Assembly: GCA_963971575.1 (NCBI GenBank)
Contig: OZ020616.1
Span: 40,266,250 to 40,330,249, forward strand
Direction: 5' to 3'
Source of the DNA: Liopterus haemorrhoidalis
Lineage: Eukaryota; Arthropoda; Insecta; Coleoptera; Dytiscidae
Length of the DNA: 64,000 bases
A model generated the notes under the pieces. The model was not told the DNA's origin and made no database searches. It saw only the letters and a list, made by a program, of their open reading frames with translations. The translations under genes and the position numbers were made by a program. Position 1 is the stretch's first letter. Every line of letters starts with the position of its first letter. Of this stretch, positions 55,800-64,000 are shown piece after piece.

Positions 55800-56835
55800 T
55801 TTAGGGGGGTGTTGTTATTTATAATATTTGTCGCGCCCGTAGGCCGCTATTATTATTAAATTAAATTCACTTAATTTAATTTAAAATATAAAAACCTTTT
55901 GTGTTTTTAAAAAATGTTGAGTGCCGCTACCTGCCGGATTAAACATTATATTTTCACCTAATCCATTCCTATACTGACCTGCTCAGTGAATACTTCGTTT
56001 GCCGAAGTATTTTTAACAGTTGAAAGTTAAATTACGCGTCTCTATCGCGGTTTAAGTGATTTTACACCCTCTTGGTGTCATCATTTAAATGTTTGTGTGT
56101 CTACACCTGCCAAAGAATCATCCGAGGTCCCAGGAACCTGTTTTTGGGACACCAGTACCACAGATGTAAAGTTGTAAATAAATATTCCACATATTTAAGA
56201 GGAAAGCATCTATTGTAAGTCCATTCCAATTTTACATCTACTCAATTTCATTGTTTATTAATATTTTTTTGTAACATATAATTCTATTCTGTAATCGCAT
56301 TTTTGTTCGCACACGCTGGTCTCTTGATCACGTGTGGTGATTTATTTGAATTTAAATTTTAGTAATTCTGTATTTTGTTTAATATTAATAATTTTTGTTC
56401 TATTATCAATTTTATAATATTATTTTTGTGGTACTGAATTTTATTTATGTGATACACCCAACGTGTTGAGCAACGTTTTCTGCATTGTTTGTCGTTAGGC
56501 TAGGGTTTTCAGAGACATCGTGGGGTTTTCTAGGTTTAGTTCCTCCATAGCCATTACTTGTGGGCCCGTCTACACCCCAGTTAGGGGAACCATTTCCCTT
56601 GCTTTTGTCTCCTAGAGCAGCCCCTAGGAGCAGAAGAGTTTATATTCCCTTCCCTTTCCTCTAGGTCGTCCGTGTCTTCCCAGGTGCTCAACACGGAGCG
56701 TCTCCGTGTCACATCACCGTTTTTCAATTCTATATTCCAGCCTTCTGCTGGTGGTCCTTCGTAGTCGCCGCCGCGAAGACCATTTGTGAATTATTAATAA
56801 ACAGTTCCCATATCGTTGTAAAATTGAATTGATAC
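55800..56835. other. GC-richer block of unknown origin, possible solo LTR
   Basis: From TGTTGTTATTTATAATATTT at about 55810 to about 56830 the DNA is less AT-rich than its surroundings, especially 56470-56780 (CTCTAGGTCGTCCGTGTCTT, GTCGCCGCCGCGAAGACC). AATAAA occurs at 56798. TG at the start and GC-richer non-coding DNA suggest an LTR, but no CA end, target duplication or partner copy was seen. Confidence 0.25.
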
Positions 56836-56858
56836 CTATAAATTTCCCTTCTAATGGT

Positions 56859-57408
56859 GGGTTTAGTCAACATATAGTTTTTGTCTTAGTTTTAATCTTA
56901 TGTTTTAATTTTAATCTTAAAAGGTGAACTATCATATCGCTACGAGCAAGTTCATACAACACATTGATTTAGTTTTACTCTTAACGTTCTTAAAACCGAC
57001 CTTGAAAGATAACATTCAACTTTTCATAGCACTAAGATTAAAACCGCACAAATGCGCGTGCGCTTACACTAACATAATATGTGCAGGTTATATATATCGA
57101 ACTATTAACAATTTTATTACTATTTTTATTCCGGAACATATTTATTCACAATTATTATTTTTTTAATCGTTATCTATAACCAAAGATTTTGACTTTTGAC
57201 GTTTCAAATATTAGTTATAACAAGCTTTGTTCGTCAACACTGAACGAAAACACTATGCGCGTGCGTTGAACTCGGCGTTTCATTGGTTATTTATTAAAAC
57301 TAAATCATTGTATAAACTTGTACTCATTCATTACGATAAGACAAAAACGAAGACTAACACTAAAATTAAAACTAACGCTAAGACTAAGGCTAAGTGTTGA
57401 CTAAAGCC
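56859..57408. mobile_element. MITE with GGNTTTAGTCAACA ends
   Basis: The left end GGGTTTAGTCAACATATAGT and the complement of the right end, GGCTTTAGTCAACACTTAGC, are followed at both ends by tandem CTTAGTTTTAATC-like blocks. The unit is 550 bp. The 80-codon frame at 56924 looks incidental. Confidence 0.75.
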
Positions 57409-57891
57409 AAAATAATATAAATATTTTCTTTGAAAACACTATTTTTGATAGTATTCACTGAGACATATGTTGCATCAAAACTAAAAAATGGCTGAATGGA
57501 TTTAAGAAATAAATACACCAGCGTGATCATGGTATCGTTTATGATATACTAGGCCTGTTTTTATTTAGGCCAAAATGCTTTAAATTAGATGACAATAATT
57601 CCCTAAAATCATAAATGCTTAGAACATTGTTCTTAACTATCGTACGAGAGTCAAGTATGCACTACTGTTTTCAGAAAATCTTTCTGCAGGCTAAAGCTTC
57701 TTTTTTATACCTTTCAACTTTATAATTTTTAAAAACAAATTAAAAACACTCGGGTGCTTTGAAACACAAAGCATCCGAGACGAGCGTACAATTTTGTTGA
57801 AAGCTGAGATGGTTCCTTTGTGATGGGGATAACATGTGAAGTTATTTTATAGATTTCACGTAATCAGTAGGTCATAAGGTAAGATATTTAG

Positions 57892-58215
57892 GTGGTTTCA
57901 GTAGCGTAGTGGTCAGCTGACTCGTTTTGTAAAGATAGATCTCACGATCCCATAAATGAGATCGATCGCCAGACCAGGTAAAAGATTTTATAAGAATATT
58001 CTTGGCGTTGCAACCGTAGGCCCATTCTGTCTTCCTTTAAATGAGTACCTGTATCTCTGAGTTAATATTCAGAAATATGGGGCGTGCTTCAAAATATCAG
58101 TAAAGCCGACGGTCTTGGTTACTGTAAAAAGTAGTCGCAAAGTTATGCCAGAAACCGCTTGTCGTGATCTGAAAATCTTGGATAACTAGGCATTATGCCA
58201 TAATAAATATAAAAA
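57892..58215 (+). repeat. tRNA-derived SINE (candidate)
   Basis: TAGCGTAGTGGTCAG is a good A box and GAGATCGATCGCC a poor B box 50 bp later. A tRNA-unrelated body follows and the unit ends in an AT-rich tail (AATAAATATAAAAAAATATA). Confidence 0.5.
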
Positions 58216-58269
58216 AATATATATTTTTTTAAATCAATTACAATTTTAATTCAAAATACCTTAACACTA

Positions 58270-58990
58270 CTTTTTTAGTACATTTGCTCTCTCCCATTTC
58301 GCTTATCCTCATTGCTGAGGAGTAGTGACTTATACAACATGAATTATTTTTTGTGTAAGACTGAACGCCACTTCTTACGATTTGCGGCATTGCGCGTTTC
58401 TTCCAGAATACAACTCGTTAGTTCTCACATCTGGACTAACCATCAGAAGGTCTGTCTCTAGGCCGTTTTCCCTCCACCTTTCCTTGATAACAAGCTTATC
58501 TATGTTGTAATTTCGTGTTGCGTGGCAACAGTATTGAAGAATTTTTCTTTGGACAATTTACGACAGCCTTGTTGGAGTATTGATTATTTCAATCACTGAT
58601 ACATTGGTGCGTCAAACAGCATGCGAACATCCATCTGACAGCACCCCAGCTCAATAGAATCTATCCATTTTTTATCAGCGATTGTCAATGTCCATGTTTT
58701 TGCTGATTACAAAGCTATTGAAAAAACAAATGTCTGTATAACTTTAATATTTTACTCAGAGAGATGTTGTTGTCTTTCCAAATTTTCGTTAGATTTGTCG
58801 TAACTGTTCTAGCAACAGTCAAACGAATTTTAATGTTTTCGGAAGAAGCCCTCTTATTACTAATTAAGAACTATGGGTAAACAAATTTAGCAAAACATCA
58901 ATATCAAGTAGTTAAATTGCTTTGAGCAGATCGATTGATAATCATCATTTTGGTTTTACTTCTGTTTAGCATCAAACCAAGTTTCCGGCT
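58270..58990 (-). pseudogene. RTE-like LINE C-terminal region, antisense
   Basis: On the minus strand, across frameshifts, the blocks SWTLTIADKKWIDSIEL, then MLFDAPMYQ, then KVEGKRPRDRPS and YSGRNAQCRK-like residues can be read. They correspond to TWTL-x-AAD-x-K-x-x-I-D-x-F-E-M, R-T-N-x-S-x-L and EGKR-RGRSPxRW in the C-terminus of RTE-like insect LINEs. The part 58600-58990 is more decayed. No reverse transcriptase core is present. Confidence 0.6.
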
Positions 58991-59259
58991 TTCAGTTTCT
59001 ACTCTGAGCAACTTTAACGTGTTATAGTTTACAAATTAGTTAATTTTAGTTAGAATATTAAATATACATAGTGGCATCAGGTATAAGAACGAAATATTTG
59101 TTGGCTCTCTTAAACTGTATACTTTATAAATTAGTCTAAATTATACAGACAAGATCAATAAATTATTTTTACTAATAACTGTATACAAATATTTGTGCAT
59201 ATAATTATAATTTTGAAAAAAAATAAGCTGGAGAGGGGCGAAGGACTGGTACTTTGTAT

Positions 59260-60300
59260 CGGACGCAGAAACACCTTGGTCCATCTATGATACTAGAAGA
59301 ATTTCAGAGTGTTTGGTGCGCCTAGCTACATCGACGATTGTATAAGGTTGGCTACTGTAGAACGATGTTTCAACGAGTTCGAGCGTGTGAGGATTTTTTT
59401 CAAAGACGAATATCGTGCAGGCTGTCCTGTTAGTGTCGTCGCTCTGAAAACTATCCACGCTGTCCGAAATATATTGGAGGTGGAGAATCGCTGCACTAAC
59501 CGGGATGTTGAGGCATTCTTGGGCATATCCATGACTTGAATCAATATAATCCTATAATCCTACATGAACATCTGACTGTTAGGAAGCTTTGTGCTCGATG
59601 GATATCGCACCAGTTAAATGATATTCAAAAGGAGGTCCGTGTGGAGTGAACCAAGAAAATGCTCAATAAATTTAACAGAGGCCAATCAAAACTTGTCTAC
59701 GACATAGTAACAGACGACGCAACAACTGTTACGAACCAGAAAGTAAACGGCAGTCGGCTAAGTAGATCTTTCCAGACAAAGTGAAACGTACACGGAGCAC
59801 TGGCAAGAAAATAGTTGTTTCATTTATCGGACGTACGGATCATTTTATCAATGTTCTACTGAAACTCTGTCGTACAGTAACTGTTGAATGGCATACCACA
59901 ATTTGTTTGCCGGCTGTGTTCCAAAAAGTACGCGTGAAACTACCAAAAGGGAGAATTCTTTTTTATCATGGCAATGCACGACCACATACTGCAGCTAGGA
60001 ATATCGAGTCTCGAGGTAGTGCCTTGTGACTTTTTCCTCTTCCCTTTTATAAAGGCAAAAATGCGCGAATTAAAATTTAATAGTTCTGAAGCGGCGATCG
60101 AAATTTACGAAAGTCTAGTTTTTGAGATGATACCTGAACGACGCCCAGTGCTATTATAATTGATTTAACTGGATGGAAAAGTGCATTGAAGATAAAGGTG
60201 AATATTTTGAAAAATAATAAAAAAAAATAAATAAATAAGCAAATTTTGTTGTTTTCCTCGTTATCCGCAAAACTTAAGGAGCAACCCACGTATTACAAGT
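59260..60300 (+). pseudogene. Mariner transposase, full length but heavily decayed (copy 1 of 3)
   Basis: Pieces in order are FKDEYRAGCPVSVVALKTIH, then AVRNILEVENRCTNRDVEAF, then LGISMT, then HLTVRKLCARWISHQLN, then KFNRGQSKLVYDIVTDDATT, then TRSTGKKIVVSFIGRTDHFI, then VNADWYTT-like VEWHTTICLPAVFQK, then ILFYHGNARPHTAARN, then PCDFFLFPFIKAKMRELKFN and WMEKCIEDKGEYFEK. This is the complete order of an irritans-like mariner. The first catalytic block is changed (TDDATT for TGDESW) and the second catalytic aspartate is G (YHGNA). The third (CDFFLF) is intact. The right end GGAGCAACCCACGTA is a mariner terminal repeat. Confidence 0.85.
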
Positions 60301-60570
60301 ATATTTACGACCTTTAGAAACGACATAAAAACAGAGAATTGAAACTTGTTTGTTGAATATTGCTTTTGCTAATGCACACAGAATATCTGTAATGTATCTG
60401 CAGTCATACCATATATGTAGCGTCTTAATTTCTCATACAGATATCTGGAAAATTATCGGAGTTGGCTAATAACGAGGTGGTTCAATTAACAAAGTTGTAT
60501 AACTAACCCTCCTTTCCCCTGTTGAATGAATTTTAGGAAGGCCTAGTAGAAATTTTAGGGGCGGTTTAAA

Positions 60571-60705
60571 TTTCTGGGGCCTCAATAAAAGGATATTCTT
60601 GAATAAATAAGTAAATATATAAATAAATGAGAGAACTAAAATAAAATCAGAGCGTACGAAAAAAATTATTTATCTCGAAATTAATATTTACACTCATTCA
60701 TTCAC
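60571..60705. repeat. Diverged direct repeat, copy 1 (copy 2 at 61655-61825)
   Basis: Both copies contain TTCTGGGGCC, TTGAATAAAT, ATATAAATAAATGAGA, then AAAATYAGARCGTA and TTTACACTCATT in the same order. They flank the second mariner remnant (60912-61480) in direct orientation, and copy 2 has extra AT-rich insertions. Confidence 0.55.
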
Positions 60706-60911
60706 CATTGGCGTTAGAATTTTATGAAATGAAAATGAAATTTGTAGTTAATAATATTGCCAACTTTAACAGTTTATTATTTGACATTGGCTTAATATTT
60801 TACCGTTCTGTTTTTTTTTGTTGGTAAGTTACACATTGCGTTTGTTTAAAAAAATCATTGTATGCTCTAAAAAATACCAAAATTTTTTTAACAAAATTAA
60901 TTTTGTTGAAA

Positions 60912-61480
60912 ATGGAACGGAAATTCACACTATTATGAAGTATGAGTTCTTACGTGGAACTACGGCATCGTAGACCGCGCGAAACATTAATAGTGTATTT
61001 GGCTCTAGGGTTACTACGCAACAGACAATATCAAATTGGTTCGCCTGGCTAGAAAAAGACCTGGCTCATCGACCACAGCAGATATATTCTGCAACTAACT
61101 GTACGAACTGATGCAAAAACTTAAAGAAAAACAGCCTAGATTGGTCAATAGATCGACTCCTATCTTATTGCATGATAACGCTAGACCACACACTGCACAA
61201 ATGACTGTGGCGAAACTACAGGAATTGGAATTGGAACTTCTTCATCATCTTTCGTACTCACCAAACCTAGTCCCCGCTGATTACTACTTCTTCCGCAATT
61301 TGGACAACTTTTTAATAGGAAAACAGTTTAATTCCGACAATGCTGTAAAACTGGCCTTATAGGAATTCATTGACTCTCGTCTGCCAGGGATTTATACCAC
61401 CGGCCTGAACAACCTGCCGCTTAAATAGCAAAAGTGTATAGACAATATAGGTGCATACTTTGATGAATAAAATAATTCCT
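60912..61480 (+). pseudogene. Mariner transposase with a central deletion (copy 2 of 3)
   Basis: An HTH piece (60912-61070, with TIMKYEFLRGTTAS, ARNINSVFGSRVTTQQTISN and WFAWLEKD) is joined near 61080 to the C-terminal part at 61111-61362. That part reads LKEKQPRLVNRSTPILLHDN, then ARPHTAQMTVAKLQELELEL, then YSPNLVPADYYFFRNLDNFL. The second and third aspartates (HDNA and PADYYF) are intact with 34 residues between, DD34D. The first catalytic aspartate was lost in the deletion. After a TAG the last block FYTTGLNNLP and KCIDNIGAYFDE is readable to 61470. Confidence 0.85.
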
Positions 61481-61654
61481 TATATTTGTAAGTTATCAAC
61501 CAACTTTGCATTTTTTTCTACAAATTTCATCCTTGACGACCTAATATTTGACTTTAGCAGAAGTATTTGACTTTAGTAACTCATGTCCATGCTCTTGCTT
61601 AGCGGACAAACAGCGGGTACAGACGATTTAACGCTTGCGGGCACAGGATTGCCT

Positions 61655-62380
61655 TTTCTGGGGCCATAATAATATTTAATATTTTTGAATAAATTTTTAA
61701 ACAGGTATATATTTTTAAACAGGAATAAATAAATAAACAGGTATATAAATAAATGAGACAACCGAGATAAAATTAGAACGTAGGAGAAAAATCATTAGAC
61801 ACGAATGAATATTTTACACTCATTGTAATAAGTTATTTCGTAAAATGAATTAAGAAATATAGAAGTTAAGTACAAAGAGTCCTTTTAACGCCCACGTCCT
61901 CTTTATACCTTATACATTTCATTTAAAATTTTTATATTGTAATATATTCTCTTCGTTATTTCTAAAAGAGATTTTTTAACATACCGGAAAAGAAAATTTT
62001 TACAACTGAAGCATAAACCTTGGTTGAAAGAAAAATAATGATCAATTTTCCGAGTTTTCCACAATAATAACATTCACATTGTTATTTTTGGGAGGAAAAA
62101 TCAATTATTGTACTAAATATAGTACAATGTTTGTGCCGGAATGTTTGTTTGTAATAGAATGATTTTAATAATAAATAAAATACACAATAGCCTTGTTATA
62201 ATGTACATTAACACAAACTATTGTCTTTTGAAATTATATGTTGTCATACAAACACAGAAATTTATTACTGAAAATCACAATTTAATTTTGAAATTGTACT
62301 ATTATTATTTTATTTGCGAATGGAATAATTTTAATAGTATTACGCTGATATCAGTGCCAGCTTATAAATTAACCGAGTAG
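61655..62380. repeat. Direct repeat copy 2 and AT-rich DNA
   Basis: Copy 2 of the repeat at 60571 occupies about 61655-61825. The rest is AT-rich with an incidental 79-codon frame (62141-62380). Confidence 0.5.
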
Positions 62381-62439
62381 TTTACTGACAGTGAGCGTTT
62401 AAAAAAAAAACAAGTGTGTGAAAAAACGGATATTACTCG

Positions 62440-63500
62440 TGAAGGTTTTCGTTGCATGATTTTAGTTAAGGCCTAACTCAACAACAATGCATAGATTCGC
62501 TTCGTTCAGCTTTTGGTAATGAAACGGAATCAGATAAGACTGTTTTATAATTGGTTTGCAGAATTTCGTCGTGGTCGTGCGTCCGTTAGTGATGAATCTC
62601 ATGAAGGTCGATCAAAATCGTTGTGATCATAATGATTGAAGAAGATCGACATGTGACATATCGTGAAATAGAGGCATCCTTTGGCATATCCATTTGTATG
62701 AACATTTAGCTGTGTAAAAGATCTGTTTCCGATGGATTCCGAATTTGACCGAAGCTCAAAAAAGGCTCGTGTTGATTAGTGTAAGGGAATGCTAAAAAAA
62801 GATCTACCTAGGCACTGCAAAATCCGTATACACCATCGTTACAGGTGACGAAACTTGTTTATTCATATGATTTATTCATATGATTTATTCATATGAACCG
62901 GAAACTAAGCAATAATCCCCTGTTTGGGTCTTCCAAGATGAACCGAAACCCACAAAAGTTGTTCGTTCACGAAGTACTTCCAAGAAAATGATCGCTTGTT
63001 TCTTCGGTTGTACTGGACATGTCGCAACCATTTCTTTAGAGGATGGTAGAAATGGTATACAACAATTTGTTTGCCAGAAGTCATTGACAAAATCAGGAAA
63101 AACAACCAAAAAAGTCGCATCATTCTTCATCATGACAATGCAAGCTCCCACACAGCACGTCAAACAATTGATTATTTGAAGGAAAAAAATATAGAATTAA
63201 TGTCTCATTTCCCGTATTCACCTGATTTATCCCTTAACGACTTTTTTTCCCCCAATGTCAAACAAAAAATGCGTGGACAGCGATTTTCATCACCTCAAGA
63301 AGCTGTTGAAGCCTTCGAAAAACCATGTTTTTGAGATACCAACTTCAGAGTGGAAAAAATGTTTCGAGAATTGGTTTGAACGCATGGAAAATTGTATAAA
63401 TCTTATAAGCGAATATTTTGAGAAGCAATAAAACAGTTTGTTCCAAAAAACATTTTTTCTATCTAAGATTTTGTAGAAACTTAAAAGGTAACCCTCGTAC
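62440..63500 (+). pseudogene. Mariner transposase, near full length, frameshifted (copy 3 of 3)
   Basis: The pieces run from an HTH part (FRCMILVKA, SLRSAFGNETESDKTV) through YREIEASFGISI, then TAKSVYTIVTGDETCLF with the first aspartate, then VFQDEPKPTKVVRSRSTSKK, then MIACFFGCTGHVATISLEDG, then QFVCQKSL. The frame 63071-63334 holds IILHHDNASSHTARQTIDYL (second aspartate), then SPDLSLNDFFSPNVKQKMRG (third aspartate). D-to-D spacing is 34, DD34D. All three catalytic residues survive, but several frameshifts, stops and a 13-bp triplication at 62858-62896 break the gene. The right end reads AGGTAACCCTCGTA, a mariner terminal repeat. Confidence 0.85.
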
Positions 63501-64000
63501 CTCCCTCAATATGTATGTCGGTGTAAAGTACCAAAACCTTGTGACTACTGGTATTTATTATTTAAATATATAAGTGTTATTGTTATCTGTAAATTAGTGT
63601 ACAAGTCCAGTATTCAAGTAGTTTAATAAAGATTTCAAATGACAACCAACTTCGTCTTTTATTTTATTGCAACCACGTAACAGTATTCAGTTGTCAAATG
63701 TAGATTTTCATCTTTTTCTTGAAATTAATACTTGACATAAATTCTGCACTTTGAAAAATACCTTGAGAAAAATATTCTGTACTGTTACATAATGCAATAA
63801 AAAAACCTCTTATATCCATTTTGTACGGATTATAAAAGTCGATATTTTTAATTTTCTTTTTCTTTGTCTTTATTAATATTTAATTTCTTTTAATTTAAAA
63901 TTTCTTTGATGCAAGAAATAATGAAATCTTTATGTCCATTTCTGAGTTAAACCTGATTATGTCTTTCCTTTGCATTAAATCATTTTTATAGCTACATTTT
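63501..64000. other. AT-rich DNA, nothing recognised
   Basis: No gene or repeat was found up to the window edge. Confidence 0.5.

Noticed and set aside
1..64000. Endogenous viral sequence
   Set aside because: Long frames were checked for capsid, polymerase or envelope-like blocks. All recognisable polymerases are LINE reverse transcriptases.

Overview
The window looks like a stretch of an AT-rich arthropod genome, most probably an insect. The mix of families points there: mariners of the DD34D type, a DD41D-type element, Tc1-like elements of the DD82E kind, piggyBac, hAT, PIF/Harbinger, RTE-like and jockey/CR1/I-like LINEs, tRNA-like SINE heads, palindromic MITEs and microsatellites. The species cannot be named from the sequence. 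I found no host gene with a convincing exon-intron structure. Almost all recognisable coding sequence belongs to transposable elements, and nearly all of it is broken. There is no sign of prokaryotic operons, phage, CRISPR or rRNA.

Layout. 0-5.4 kb: a DD82E-type element (257-1394); then an RTE-like LINE fragment (1510-3391) split by a hAT remnant and by a piggyBac remnant with TTAA flanks; then a 15-bp minisatellite and two inverted-repeat elements. 5.4-13 kb: mostly unrecognised AT-rich DNA with a near-perfect 276-bp direct duplication, two mariner remnants, a LINE tail and a (TCTG)n repeat. 13-17 kb: a decayed transposase-like gene, then a 20-22-bp minisatellite cut by a 211-bp palindrome. 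17-22 kb: a LINE scrap and a clean TA-flanked MITE. 22-24.2 kb: a three-level nest, hAT inside a TIR element inside a Harbinger transposase gene. 24.2-34 kb: an RTE-like LINE tail, a 567-bp foldback, a SINE, MITEs and a mariner N-terminus.

34.9-36.3 kb holds the best-preserved element: a 1308-bp Tc1/mariner-superfamily transposon with TA flanks and a 349-codon transposase that keeps its catalytic triad but has a frameshift at the very C-terminus. 36.8-38.5 kb is a 5'-truncated LINE with an (ATT)n tail. 39.0-40.5 kb is a hAT-type unit with a perfect 8-bp target duplication. 41.4-46.2 kb is bounded by hAT-like ends and a near-perfect 8-bp duplication, and carries foldbacks, a mariner remnant and the second DD82E copy. 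47.3-50.9 kb has an RTE-like LINE interrupted by a THAP-domain element, abutting a reverse-oriented LINE with a 412-codon reverse transcriptase ORF. 52-58 kb has LINE scraps, the third DD82E copy, a MITE and a SINE. 58.3-63.5 kb has an antisense LINE and three different mariner remnants.

The genes do not form a pathway. The window records successive insertions. In several cases the target reading frame continues on both sides of an insertion, so the order of events can be read directly. No novel functional system was established. The strongest items are the nested insertions with readable target sites, three DD82E-type copies each with its own internal deletion, the near-intact DD41D-type transposon, the THAP element and several perfect hairpins that look like template-switch mutations.
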